NCBI RefSeq assembly: GCF_003259185.1
Contig: NZ_QGMP01000001.1
Location: 620,001-684,000, forward strand
DNA from: Isoalcanivorax indicus
Lineage (GTDB): Bacteria > Pseudomonadota > Gammaproteobacteria > Pseudomonadales > Alcanivoracaceae
DNA: 64,000 nucleotides
Direction: 5' to 3'
The stretch's first letter is position 1; each line of letters opens with the position of its first letter. This document shows positions 53,708 to 61,834 of the stretch, piece by piece. The position numbers and the translations under genes are program-made. Under the pieces are notes generated by a model that ran no database searches, had not been told where the DNA came from, and saw only the letters and a list, made by a program, of their open reading frames with translations.

Positions 53708-55599
53708 CGGTTGTCAGCCATCAGTGCAGGCACGGCGCCGGGGACGGCCACCGGAGGAATCTCCAGCTCACCGGCCCGGTTGAGCAGCCAGGCATCCATG
53801 ACCTGACGCGCCACAGGCCCCGCCGAAGAGCCACCGCTGCCGCCATTTTCCACCAGTACCGCCACGGCAATGGCCGGGTTGTCGGCGGGCGCAAAACCGA
53901 CGATCAGGGCATGATCGCGCAGCCGCTCGGCGATTTCCTCGGCGTTGTATTCCTCGTCCTTGCCCAGGGAGAACACCTGGGCCGTGCCGGTCTTGGCGGC
54001 GATCCGGTATTTCGCGCCCTGGCCCATGGCACGGGCCGTACCCCGGGCGCCGTGTACCACATCCACCATGGCGGCGGTCATCCGGTCCCAGTGACGGCTG
54101 TCCGGTGTCAGTGCCGGTTCGATGGGCGAGGCCGGCGGGTGCAGCTGGGCGACCCGAGGCACCACCGGCTCGCCGCGACGGGCGAAGACGGCGGTGGACA
54201 CCGCCAACTGCAAGGGCGATGTAAGCATGTAACCCTGGCCGATGCTGGCGTTGATGGTATCGCCGTGGAACCAGGGTTCACCGCGTACCGCGCGCTTCCA
54301 GGCCCGCGACGGCATGATGCCCCGCGATTCACCGGGCAGATCTATACCGGTGCGGTCGCCCAGCCCGAAGCGCACCATGAAGTCATGCATGCGGTCGATG
54401 CCGAGCTTGAAGCCCATGTCATAGAAGTAGGTATCACAGGATTCGACGATGGACTTGTGCATGTCCACCCAGCCGTGACCCTGGCGGCGCCAGTCACGGA
54501 ACACCCGGGTCTGGCCTTCCAGACGGTAATAGCCCGGGTCCCACATGGTGCGCTGCCAGTCGGTCACCCCGGCATCCAGCCCCGCCAGGCCCGCGATGGG
54601 CTTGAGGGTGGATCCGGGGGGATACTGCCCCTGCAAGGCCCGGTTGAACAGCGGCCGGTCCAGATCGTCCCGGTATTCGGAATAGTTGCGGTGTGAAATG
54701 CCGGTCACAAACAGATTGGGATCAAAGCCCGGGCGGCTGACAAAGGCCAGTATGCCGCCATCGCGGGGATCCATGGCCACCACGGCGCCCCGGCGCTCGC
54801 CCAGCGCATCCCAGGCGGCCTGCTGGACCCGGATATCCAGATGCAGGTGAACGTCCTCACCCGGCAGCGGCGGAATCTGCTCGAGCACCTCCAGTATTCG
54901 CCCCCGCGCATTGGTTTCCACCTTGCGGAAGCCCACCCGGCCGTGCAGCAGCCGTTCATAGTGTCGCTCTACACCCAGGCGCCCGTAGAAATGCGTGCCG
55001 CTGTAGTTGGCCTGCTCATCGGGCGTCATGCGCTCCAGGTCTTCGGCATTGATGCGATTCACATAGCCCAGGACATGGGAGAACAGCTCGTCATAGGGGT
55101 AATGGCGGATCGGGTTGGCATCGATGCGCACACCCGGCAGCTCATGCTGGATCACGGCGACGCGGGCAATTTCTTCCTCCGTCAGGCGCGCGCGCAGCGG
55201 CACCGGCTCCCACGGACGACGCGGGCTGCGCACCCGCCGCCAGAACCGCTCGATATCCGCCTCCTCCAGCGCCACCTTCTCTGCCACCAGCGCCAGGGTG
55301 TCATTGATATTCGGCACCTGCTCGACGATCAGCGCCAGAGAAAAGTCAGGCTGATTGTCTGCCAGCAGCTCGCCACGGCGGTCGTAGATCAGCCCGCGCG
55401 GCGGCGCAATCGCCTGGGTCTGCACCCGATTCTTGTCCGACAGGGTGGTGTAGCGGTCATGCTGAATGGCCTGCAACCAGAACATCCGCCCCGCCAACAC
55501 CCCCATCAGCGCCAGCACGATGACGGCAGACCACAGCAGGCGCGTCGAGAAGATACGCCCCTCGTTGTGGTGGTCCCTGAATGTCATGGGTGAGCGCAT
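53704..55599 (-). CDS. mrdA: Penicillin-binding protein 2 (elongasome transpeptidase)
   Basis: PBP2 cross-links peptidoglycan during cell elongation, with RodA. The 631-residue protein has one N-terminal membrane helix (LLWSAVIVLALMGVLAGRMF), the pedestal domain, and a transpeptidase domain with STLK in YPPGSTLKPIAGLAG, the SCD motif (VESCDTYFYDMG) and KTGTA in AAKTGTAQVF. It starts at 55599 or at 55587. Normally rlmH lies directly upstream; here a foreign-looking stretch of about 1.8 kb intervenes, so mrdA must have its own promoter in that stretch. Confidence 0.97.
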   Translation of the reverse strand: MRSPMTFRDHHNEGRIFSTRLLWSAVIVLALMGVLAGRMFWLQAIQHDRYTTLSDKNRVQTQAIAPPRGLIYDRRGELLADNQPDFSLALIVEQVPNINDTLALVAEKVALEEADIERFWRRVRSPRRPWEPVPLRARLTEEEIARVAVIQHELPGVRIDANPIRHYPYDELFSHVLGYVNRINAEDLERMTPDEQANYSGTHFYGRLGVERHYERLLHGRVGFRKVETNARGRILEVLEQIPPLPGEDVHLHLDIRVQQAAWDALGERRGAVVAMDPRDGGILAFVSRPGFDPNLFVTGISHRNYSEYRDDLDRPLFNRALQGQYPPGSTLKPIAGLAGLDAGVTDWQRTMWDPGYYRLEGQTRVFRDWRRQGHGWVDMHKSIVESCDTYFYDMGFKLGIDRMHDFMVRFGLGDRTGIDLPGESRGIMPSRAWKRAVRGEPWFHGDTINASIGQGYMLTSPLQLAVSTAVFARRGEPVVPRVAQLHPPASPIEPALTPDSRHWDRMTAAMVDVVHGARGTARAMGQGAKYRIAAKTGTAQVFSLGKDEEYNAEEIAERLRDHALIVGFAPADNPAIAVAVLVENGGSGGSSAGPVARQVMDAWLLNRAGELEIPPVAVPGAVPALMADNR

Positions 55600-56009
55600 G
55601 GCGGAGAAAGCCTCGGATATCGGTGCGGCGCGGATCAGCGCAAAGGGTAATGGGGTGGGGGCGGGGCGGCAAGGGGCATATGCCTGCCTGCCAGCGCTGG
55701 CAGGCGGTTGAGGGTGAGTAAGCGCTCTCTATGACACGGTTGCATCGGCTGCCAGTGAGGATGCGCCATACCATGGCTCTGGTAGGACTGCCGCTGCTTG
55801 CTTGAACAGGTGTGAAGTGGAGTGCGCATTGAGCTCGATTGGTGGGAGCCGCAATATTTGCTCATCTTGCCGGCCATATTGGCAAGTTCTCGGCATTGGT
55901 GCTTATTATTCATAGCATTCATGTTTGTTTTCTATGTGGTTTGGTCCCAGGGGGAGGTTTCGTAGTTTGGAGTGTGTGACTTTGGTCAATCGCTGCGGAT
56001 TCCATTTTT
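55600..56009. other. 410-base intergenic region upstream of mrdA, lower G+C, no gene
   Basis: I see no supported gene. The stretch changes from the surrounding high G+C to roughly 50 percent. It contains a perfect 20-bp palindrome, GCCTGCCAGCGCTGGCAGGC (55686-55705), and an AT-rich segment near 55890-55935. The mrdA promoter must be here, but I could not define it. It is probably the left end of an inserted module. Confidence 0.45.
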
Positions 56010-56135
56010 ATGAAAAGCCCAATTGCTGTTTGTGAAAGCGGGGATATCTCGATATTCAAGTCGGTGGCTGAAGCAGAGCGCTATCTGGAACCCATCGATG
56101 TGAGTAATCATGAGTATGTAGATACGGAGGATTGA
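56010..56135 (+). CDS. Small 41-residue protein, possibly truncated
   Basis: ATG at 56010 opens a 41-codon frame whose TGA overlaps the ATG of the next gene. The peptide starts KSPIAVCESGDISIFKS and continues VAEAERYLEPIDVSNHEY, a pattern (short strand, then AE-YLEPIDV-EY) that I recall from small Pseudomonas proteins of about 110 residues located near toxin or immunity genes. The remainder of that family is missing here, suggesting truncation or a short stand-alone version. Composition is AT-richer than neighbours. Reality as an expressed gene is uncertain. Confidence 0.4.
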   Translation: MKSPIAVCESGDISIFKSVAEAERYLEPIDVSNHEYVDTED

Positions 56136-56638
56136 TGGGCAGAGATCTGGATAATTTCGGGGGTGAACCGCCTGAGCATGAAGATTATAAAGCTGGAGAT
56201 GCCGATTGGTGGCTCGAAACTTTGAAGTTATGGCTGCCAGTCTTTGTCACCGTTGTGATTTTTATTTGGAAAATAGCTCAGCACGGCGCTCCGGACGATG
56301 AGGAGCGGGCCTTGATGGCAGCAGGTGATGCCTGGCTGGTCGTGCTGGATGAGAGTGGTGTCAGCGTAGCGTGCGGTGACAGGTTTATTGGGGACAATTT
56401 CTCGCGCGACAGATGCCTTTCTCTTGTGAGTGGCCTGTATGAAAGCATGCCCAGGCCGCGCAGGAAGCTGGAAAGCCGTTTGTTCCTTTCAAGAATGTTG
56501 CCTCAGCACACGGATGGCGCCAGAGCCTGGTTGAAGTACACGACAAGGTTTGGGCGGCAGCGTTATGAAGAAACATTGGTCATGGCCTATCAGCAGGGCT
56601 GGAAGGTAGATGGCTACATGATCAAGCCAATTGAATGA
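56135..56638 (+). CDS. DUF4019-like membrane-anchored protein
   Basis: A 167-residue protein with a single transmembrane helix at about residues 32-47 (LWLPVFVTVVIFIWKIA) and an extracytoplasmic or cytosolic domain of about 110 residues. The domain has AAGDAWLVVLDE, a central RKLESRLFL and the ending ETLVMAYQQGWKVDGYMIKP, which fits the DUF4019 pattern (AxxWL...D ... R.L ... WkV.GY). Function unknown. Its ATG overlaps the stop of the 41-residue gene (TGATG), so they are coupled. Codon use and G+C are clearly lower than the flanking cell-wall genes, a sign of transfer. Confidence 0.65.
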   Translation: MGRDLDNFGGEPPEHEDYKAGDADWWLETLKLWLPVFVTVVIFIWKIAQHGAPDDEERALMAAGDAWLVVLDESGVSVACGDRFIGDNFSRDRCLSLVSGLYESMPRPRRKLESRLFLSRMLPQHTDGARAWLKYTTRFGRQRYEETLVMAYQQGWKVDGYMIKPIE

Positions 56639-56656
56639 ATCGATTCCCAGCTGGTT

Positions 56657-57318
56657 TTATCGCTCCCAAAGCCATCGAAGTGGCACAGCGTACAGGCCCT
56701 CACCAAAGCGGACGCACATTTCACCATCATAGAGCACGACGCCTGCGGCAAAGCGCTTGCCTGCGGCATCCTTGAGTTTCTGCAGGCCGCGAAAGTCTGC
56801 AGCGGTGACCGTGGCGGCAGCCTTGATCTCAACACCCGCGAGTGGGCCGTCGCCCCGTTCTATCACGACATCTACTTCCACCTTGTCTTTGTCCCGGAGA
56901 TGGAAGAAGTCATGGTGCCGGGGATGCCAACTGGCAAGGCGACGTAGCTCCTGATACACAAAGGTTTCCAGTAGCGGCCCAAGTTGAGAGCGATTATTAC
57001 TGAGCATATCGCTGCTGAGGCCGAGCAAGGCGCAAGCCAGGCCGGTATCTCCCATATGTAATTTCGGGGTTTTTATCAAACGACTTGTGTGATTGCTGTG
57101 CCAGGGGGGCAAGCGCTCCAGCAGAAAGATGTTTTCCAGCAAGGTGACATAGTCACCAATGGTTGTCCGGCTGAGCTGGAAGGCAGATCACCGAGCATTC
57201 TGGCAAGCGTGCTCTTGCCGCATTGGCGCGGCCCATGGACCAGGACCACGGGTGAATCTTCGAGGGCCTCGGCAAGCGTGGCCTCGGCAAATCGCTGGCT
57301 CAGGGGCATGCTTTTCAT
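56657..57318 (-). pseudogene. AAA_14-DUF4143 ATPase, internally deleted
   Basis: The N-terminal fragment starts at 57318 (MKSMPLSQRFAEATL) and has an intact Walker A VHGPRQCGKSTLARMLGDLP. Directly afterwards, near 57180, the reading frame changes and the sequence resumes in another frame as QLSRTTIGDYVTLLENIFLL, which is the DUF4143 domain, and runs to a normal C-terminus at 56657 (PLAGVEIKAAATV, GLYAVPLRWLWE). About 150-180 codons of the middle, including Walker B and sensor motifs, are missing, and the join is out of frame. Complete members have about 400 residues. This is a decayed gene on a lower-G+C insert. Confidence 0.85.
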
Positions 57319-57321
57319 CGG

Positions 57322-57382
57322 CTAATTGCAAGTTTTTCGCCGTCCAATTGTCAGTTTATGGTCCGGCTGATTGTCAGGTTGG
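57322..57382. repeat. Three imperfect direct repeats spaced 22-23 bases
   Basis: The word AATTGCAAGTTTT (from 57324) recurs as AATTGTCAGTTTA (from 57346) and GATTGTCAGGTTG (from 57369), about two helical turns apart. They lie immediately upstream of the broken ATPase gene and downstream of rlmH. They may be operator sites for the former ATPase gene or part of the junction of the inserted segment. Confidence 0.4.
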
Positions 57383-57398
57383 TGCCAGCTTGCAACCC

Positions 57399-57872
57399 TC
57401 ACCCCCGATGATACGGATGCCCCGCCAGAATACTCCACGCCCGATAGACCTGCTCCGCCAGCAGAATCCGTACCAGCGGGTGGGGCAGGGTGAGGTCGGA
57501 CAGCGACCAGCGCAGGTCGCAGCCGGCGGACAGTTCCGGGCACAGGCCGTCGGGGCCGCCGACCAGCAGGATCAGGTCCTGGCCCAGGTCGCGCAGGTGG
57601 CCCAGTTCGGTGGCGAGTTTTTCCGTGGTCAGGCGGCGCCCGGTGACTTCCAGGGCGACACTGCGGGCGCCGGGGTACCGGGCCATGCGTTTGCGCAGCA
57701 GCTCGGCTTCCTGGCGGATCAGGGTGGGTACCGGGGTGCTGCCGCGTTTCGGCAGGGGAATTTCCTCAATTTCCAGGCGGATATCACCGGCCAGTCGCTT
57801 GCTGTACTCGTCGGTGCCCGCTTGCACCCAGTCTGGCATGCGGGTACCCAGGGCCAGCAGGTGGACCCGCAT
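57399..57872 (-). CDS. rlmH: 23S rRNA (pseudouridine-1915-N3) methyltransferase
   Basis: RlmH methylates pseudouridine 1915 in helix 69 of 23S rRNA on assembled ribosomes. The 157-residue SPOUT protein matches E. coli (155). The SAM-binding knot is seen in LVGGPDGLCPEL, and the end LPHPLVRILLAEQVYRAWSILAGHPYHRG is typical (here shown in part: LLAEQVYRAWSI). Its ATG is two bases downstream of the rsfS stop. The gene that should follow, mrdA, is displaced by the insert. Confidence 0.97.
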   Translation of the reverse strand: MRVHLLALGTRMPDWVQAGTDEYSKRLAGDIRLEIEEIPLPKRGSTPVPTLIRQEAELLRKRMARYPGARSVALEVTGRRLTTEKLATELGHLRDLGQDLILLVGGPDGLCPELSAGCDLRWSLSDLTLPHPLVRILLAEQVYRAWSILAGHPYHRG

Positions 57873-57874
57873 GG

Positions 57875-58255
57875 TTATTCGCTATCGCCGTCGCGGCTTT
57901 CGCGGGCGATGCCGTCCGGGCGGGCGTCAGGTTTGCGCCAGAGGCGTTCCAGGTCATAGAACTCGCGGGTGGCGGGCTGCATCACATGGACAATGACATC
58001 GCCCAGATCCACCAGAATCCACTCGGCATTCTGCTGGCCTTCGGTGCCCACGGGCATGACGCCTGCTGCCTTGGCCTGCTCGACCACGTTGTTGGCCAGC
58101 GCCTTGACGTGGCGGCTGGAGGTGCCGGTGGCAATCACCATGTGGTCGGCGATGCTGGTGAGTTCGCGCACGTCCAGGTCCGTGACGTTGCGGGCCTTCA
58201 GTTCGTCGAGGGCCTCAAGGGCGATGTTCAGGATATCGGGTGTGTTCGCGGTCAT
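57875..58255 (-). CDS. rsfS: Ribosomal silencing factor RsfS
   Basis: RsfS binds ribosomal protein L14 and blocks subunit joining in starvation. The 126-residue protein carries the family features: ALDELKARNVTDLDV, MVIATGTSSRHVKALA, EWILVDLGDVIVHVMQP and REFYDLERLW. It overlaps nadD by four bases (ATGA) and is followed by rlmH, the standard nadD-rsfS-rlmH order. Confidence 0.97.
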   Translation of the reverse strand: MTANTPDILNIALEALDELKARNVTDLDVRELTSIADHMVIATGTSSRHVKALANNVVEQAKAAGVMPVGTEGQQNAEWILVDLGDVIVHVMQPATREFYDLERLWRKPDARPDGIARESRDGDSE

Positions 58256-58908
58256 GCGGTCCCTGGTCTGGTTGGGGGCTTGGAAGTGTTCGGCACATTA
58301 TACAGGTGATGGCGCTGGATATATGCCTCTACGTCGCTGCTCAGGGCGGGGCAATGCCCGTTGCGCGCCAGGGCGTCGCGTACGGCGCTGGCCGAGACAT
58401 TGAGGAACGGGCGCTTGAGCATCAGGCGCCGCCCGGCTGGTAGCTGGCACAGGGTGGCGGCATCGCCTTGCGGAAAGGCCTGAAGCACCGCGGGGTCGGC
58501 CTCGCCGGCCTCCGGGCGCGGCAAGACGGCCAGGTGGCACAGGGTGGGGTAATCCTGCCAGCGGTGCCAGGTGTGCAGTCCGGCCAGGCTGTCGGCGCCG
58601 ATCAGCAGCACCAGTGGGCGCGGACCGGCCAGCGTGCGAAAGTGTTCCAGCGTATGCAGGCTGTAGGACGGGCCGCTCTGGCGCAACTCCCAGTCATCGG
58701 CGATCAGTTCGGGGTAGCGGGCCACGGCGGCTTCGAGCATGGCCAGCCGATGGGTGCCGTTGGCGCCAGGTTGTGGTCGGTGCGGGGGCACTGCATTGGG
58801 CAGCAGGTGCACCGGGGCATGCAGCGCCCGCGCGACCGCTCGGGCGCCGTTGATATGTGCCCGGTGCACTGGATCAAAGGTGCCACCGAACAGCACCAGC
58901 GGCGTCAC
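58252..58908 (-). CDS. nadD: Nicotinate-nucleotide adenylyltransferase
   Basis: NadD adenylates nicotinate mononucleotide in NAD+ synthesis. A GTG at 58908 overlaps the proA stop (GTGA), giving a 218-residue protein that starts [18 protein letters not shown] with the nucleotidyltransferase signature GxFDPxHxxH. The second signature appears as [11 protein letters not shown] (usually ISSTxIR). The frame extends to 58941 but the coupled start is more credible. proA-nadD-rsfS-rlmH form one transcription unit. Confidence 0.95.
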   Translation of the reverse strand: MTPLVLFGGTFDPVHRAHINGARAVARALHAPVHLLPNAVPPHRPQPGANGTHRLAMLEAAVARYPELIADDWELRQSGPSYSLHTLEHFRTLAGPRPLVLLIGADSLAGLHTWHRWQDYPTLCHLAVLPRPEAGEADPAVLQAFPQGDAATLCQLPAGRRLMLKRPFLNVSASAVRDALARNGHCPALSSDVEAYIQRHHLYNVPNTSKPPTRPGTA

Positions 58909-60161
58909 TGGCGGATGTGTCCGTCGCCGAGCACCACCCACTTCTCGCTGGTCAGCCCTTCCAGACCCACCGGGCCACGGGCGTGCAGCTTGTCGGTGGA
59001 AATGCCGATCTCGGCGCCCAGGCCATACTCGAAGCCGTCGGCGAAACGGGTAGAGGCATTGACCATCACCGAGCTGGAATCCACCTCCGCCAGGAAACGG
59101 CGGGCGCGGGTGTAGTTCTCGGTGATAATGCTTTCTGTATGGGCGGAGCTGTAGTGATTGATATGCTCAATCGCTTCGTCCAGCCCGCTGACCACTTTCA
59201 CGGCCAGCACCGGGGCCAGATACTCCTCATACCAGTCGGCGTCCACGGCCTGCTTCATGTCGCTGATGAGGGCGCGGGCACGCTCGCAGCCGCGCAGTTC
59301 CACGCCAGCCTCGGCGTAGGCGGCCGCCAGGGGCGGCAGGATGCGTTCGGCAATGCCTTCGGCTACCAGCAGGGTTTCCATGGTGTTGCAGGTGCCGTAG
59401 CGGTGCGTCTTGGCGTTGATCGCCACGCGCAGGGCCTTGTCCTCGTCAGCCTGGTCGTCGATGTAGACGTGGCAGTTGCCGTCCAGATGCTTGATCACCG
59501 GCACCCGGGCATCCCGGCTGATACGCTCGATCAGGCCCTTGCCGCCACGCGGCACGATCACGTCCACGTATTCGGGGTGGGTAATCAGCTCGCCCACGGC
59601 CGCGCGGTCGGTGGTCTCGATCACCTGCACGGCATCTTCCGGCAACCCGGCTGAGGCCAGCCCGGCGCGCACGCAGGCGGCAATGGCCTGATTGGCCCGA
59701 ATCGCCTCGGAGCCGCCGCGCAGGATGGCCGCATTGCCGGATTTCAGGCACAGCGCCGCCGCGTCGATGGTCACGTTCGGGCGCGACTCATAGATGATGC
59801 CGATGACCCCCAGGGGCACGCGCATGCGACCCACCTGGATGCCTGTCGGGCGATAGTTCAGATCGGTGATGCCGCCCACCGGGTCCGGCAGGGCCGCGAC
59901 CTGGGACAGGCCTTCGATCATGGCCTCGAAGCGCGCCGGGGTCAGTTCCAGACGGTCCAGCAAGGCCGCGTCCAGGCCGTTCTCGCGGCCGGCGGCCATG
60001 TCTTCCCGGTTGGCGGCCAGAATGGCCTCGCGCTGCTCGCGCAGGGCCGCTGCGATCCCCAGCAGGGCCGCATTCTTGGCGCCGGCGTCAGCCCGCGCCA
60101 TCAGGCGCGATGCGGCCCGGGCGCGCTGGCCCAGGTCCTGCATGTACTGCTCTATGTTCAT
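58905..60161 (-). CDS. proA: Gamma-glutamyl phosphate reductase
   Basis: ProA makes glutamate semialdehyde in proline synthesis. The 418-residue protein of the aldehyde dehydrogenase superfamily has [39 protein letters not shown] and the catalytic Cys in [16 protein letters not shown] at 60161 with TGGAG upstream gives normal length; the frame runs to 60287. It heads the proA-nadD-rsfS-rlmH unit, as in other gammaproteobacteria. No proB is in the window. Confidence 0.97.
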   Translation of the reverse strand: MNIEQYMQDLGQRARAASRLMARADAGAKNAALLGIAAALREQREAILAANREDMAAGRENGLDAALLDRLELTPARFEAMIEGLSQVAALPDPVGGITDLNYRPTGIQVGRMRVPLGVIGIIYESRPNVTIDAAALCLKSGNAAILRGGSEAIRANQAIAACVRAGLASAGLPEDAVQVIETTDRAAVGELITHPEYVDVIVPRGGKGLIERISRDARVPVIKHLDGNCHVYIDDQADEDKALRVAINAKTHRYGTCNTMETLLVAEGIAERILPPLAAAYAEAGVELRGCERARALISDMKQAVDADWYEEYLAPVLAVKVVSGLDEAIEHINHYSSAHTESIITENYTRARRFLAEVDSSSVMVNASTRFADGFEYGLGAEIGISTDKLHARGPVGLEGLTSEKWVVLGDGHIRQ

Positions 60162-60384
60162 GGTGCTCCAGAGTGGCTGGTCAAGCGGACACACAGTATA
60201 GCGGTACTGTCTGGTGGCGGACACCGCGCGCTCGTCACCCGGTGGTTTACCTGTCCCCGGAAATACCACAGAATGGCATCTTGCCACTATGCACTGTCAC
60301 CGACAGGGGGCGGGCCGGGGGCACAGAAGAACAACAACGACAAAAACCATAACAACAAGGTGGCCAGTACCGGAGGCCCGAACA

Positions 60385-61677
60385 ATGCTCATCGATTATC
60401 AGGAATACAACCGGCAGGCCATCAAGGCCGTGCCGCGGCACTTCTGGGTGGGTCAGTGGCGTGTAGACTATCTGCCGTTTGCCAGCCCCGAGAATGCGCA
60501 CAAGCCGCCGCTGGTGGTCATTGGCGGTGCCTTCCAGAATTTCACCTCGTACAAGTATTGCGTCGAGCGCATCTACGAAGATTTCCCCGTGATCCTGGTG
60601 GATCTGCCCTCGCTGGGCAGCAACGACCAGGTGGCCCCGCAACTGGGCATGGAAGATCTGGCCGACCTGCTGCATGAATTTGTCGCGCACATGGGGCTGG
60701 AAACGGTACACCTGATGGGCCTGTCGCTGGGGTCGGCCATCGCCAGCACCTTTGCCTACAAGTATCCCACCCTGACCGGCAAGATGATCGTGGCGGGCAT
60801 CGTGGTACGGCCGCGCAAGAGCTGGCGCATGCTGGTGGAAGAATCCGTGCGCGTGCTGGATGAAGGGCGCATGGATGAATTCTCCCAGGCCGTGGTCCTG
60901 TATCTGGTGAACTATCACCGCATCAAGGAAACCGGCATCACGCCCACCGCCCGCCGCCTGTTCTACCGGCAGATGAAAGCGCTGAGCGAGAACGAGCGCG
61001 AGCGTTACAAGATCAATGGCCGCCGCCTGCTGACCGTGGAAGGCCTGCTCGGCTACCCGGAGTGCGAAACCCTGGTGACCACCGGCGAATACGACAGCTT
61101 TACCCTGCCGTGGGAAAACGCCCATTTCGCCAGCAAATGCCCGAATGCCACCTTCGCCCTGATCAAGGGCGCCGACCACCTGCCGCAGCTGGAAAAACGC
61201 GAAGTGTCGCTGGAGCTGTTTTCCAGCTTCCTGCGCGGTGACTCCCTGGAAAAGGTCGACGGCGTGGACGTATTGCCGCGCGGCACCTACGACCAGCTGG
61301 AGCGGCGCCGCAGCGAACGCCTGCTGCCCTGCAACAGTCGTGGCCGCGTCACCAGCGAATCCCGCATCGGCGACCAGTTCCGTTTCGATCAGGACGTCAA
61401 GGTGGTGGATATCAACTTCTTTGGCTGCCTGCTGAAACTCGAACGTCCCGGTTTCTCCACTGCCGAGCACGCCCGTGATTGCACCCTGCATCTGGCGTCA
61501 CCGGATCTGCAACTGGAGCTGCTGGTGTTCGATTACGACGACAACGGTTACCTGCGTTGCCTGTTCAAGCACGGCAACATCGCCCAGGCAGAACGTTTCT
61601 CGGAATTGCTGCAGGACCGCAGCTACTTTATCGAACCGAAAGGCGAGCCGGCTAAAGTCCACAAGATTTACGGATAG
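60385..61677 (+). CDS. Alpha/beta-hydrolase with C-terminal PilZ-like domain
   Basis: A 430-residue cytosolic protein (GGAGG eight bases before the ATG). Residues about 40-290 are an alpha/beta-hydrolase fold with nucleophile Ser114 in LMGLSLGSAIAS, a preceding VILVDLPSLGSN and a late acid/His region (TTGEYDSFTLPWENA, KGADHLPQLE). The order and some segments recall RhlA, which makes 3-hydroxyalkanoyl-alkanoates, but the resemblance is modest. From about residue 310 a PilZ-like domain follows: RRRSERL fits the RxxxR c-di-GMP motif and DINFFG fits DxSxxG with Asn for Ser. It is divergent from proA and followed by hairpin element 3. Confidence 0.8.
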   Translation: MLIDYQEYNRQAIKAVPRHFWVGQWRVDYLPFASPENAHKPPLVVIGGAFQNFTSYKYCVERIYEDFPVILVDLPSLGSNDQVAPQLGMEDLADLLHEFVAHMGLETVHLMGLSLGSAIASTFAYKYPTLTGKMIVAGIVVRPRKSWRMLVEESVRVLDEGRMDEFSQAVVLYLVNYHRIKETGITPTARRLFYRQMKALSENERERYKINGRRLLTVEGLLGYPECETLVTTGEYDSFTLPWENAHFASKCPNATFALIKGADHLPQLEKREVSLELFSSFLRGDSLEKVDGVDVLPRGTYDQLERRRSERLLPCNSRGRVTSESRIGDQFRFDQDVKVVDINFFGCLLKLERPGFSTAEHARDCTLHLASPDLQLELLVFDYDDNGYLRCLFKHGNIAQAERFSELLQDRSYFIEPKGEPAKVHKIYG

Positions 61678-61701
61678 CGACCTACAAGGACAGTGCTGGA
61701 C

Positions 61702-61819
61702 GGTCACTCGGGGAGCGGCAACGCTCTCCAGGACTGTCGAGAGGCAGGATGCCGAACGCAAGCCCCCATGGATGGGTTCACGGCGTGTCCCGGAGAGCGT
61801 TGCCGCTCCCCGAGTGGCC
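61702..61819 (+). repeat. Hairpin element copy 3 (locus-specific 33-bp arms, conserved core)
   Basis: Arms 61702-61734 and 61787-61819 pair over 33 positions with two mismatches, one of them a possible U-G pair. The core at 61741-61785 is identical over 45 bases to copy 2, some 18.6 kb away, while the arms are unrelated. It fills the gap between the convergent hydrolase-PilZ and methyltransferase genes. Confidence 0.92.
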
Positions 61820-61834
61820 ATACCACCGTCCTTC

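Noticed and set aside
55686-55705. 20-bp perfect palindrome as a transposon end or attachment site
   Set aside because: No second copy, target duplication or transposase remnant was seen nearby, so it is only noted within the intergenic entry.
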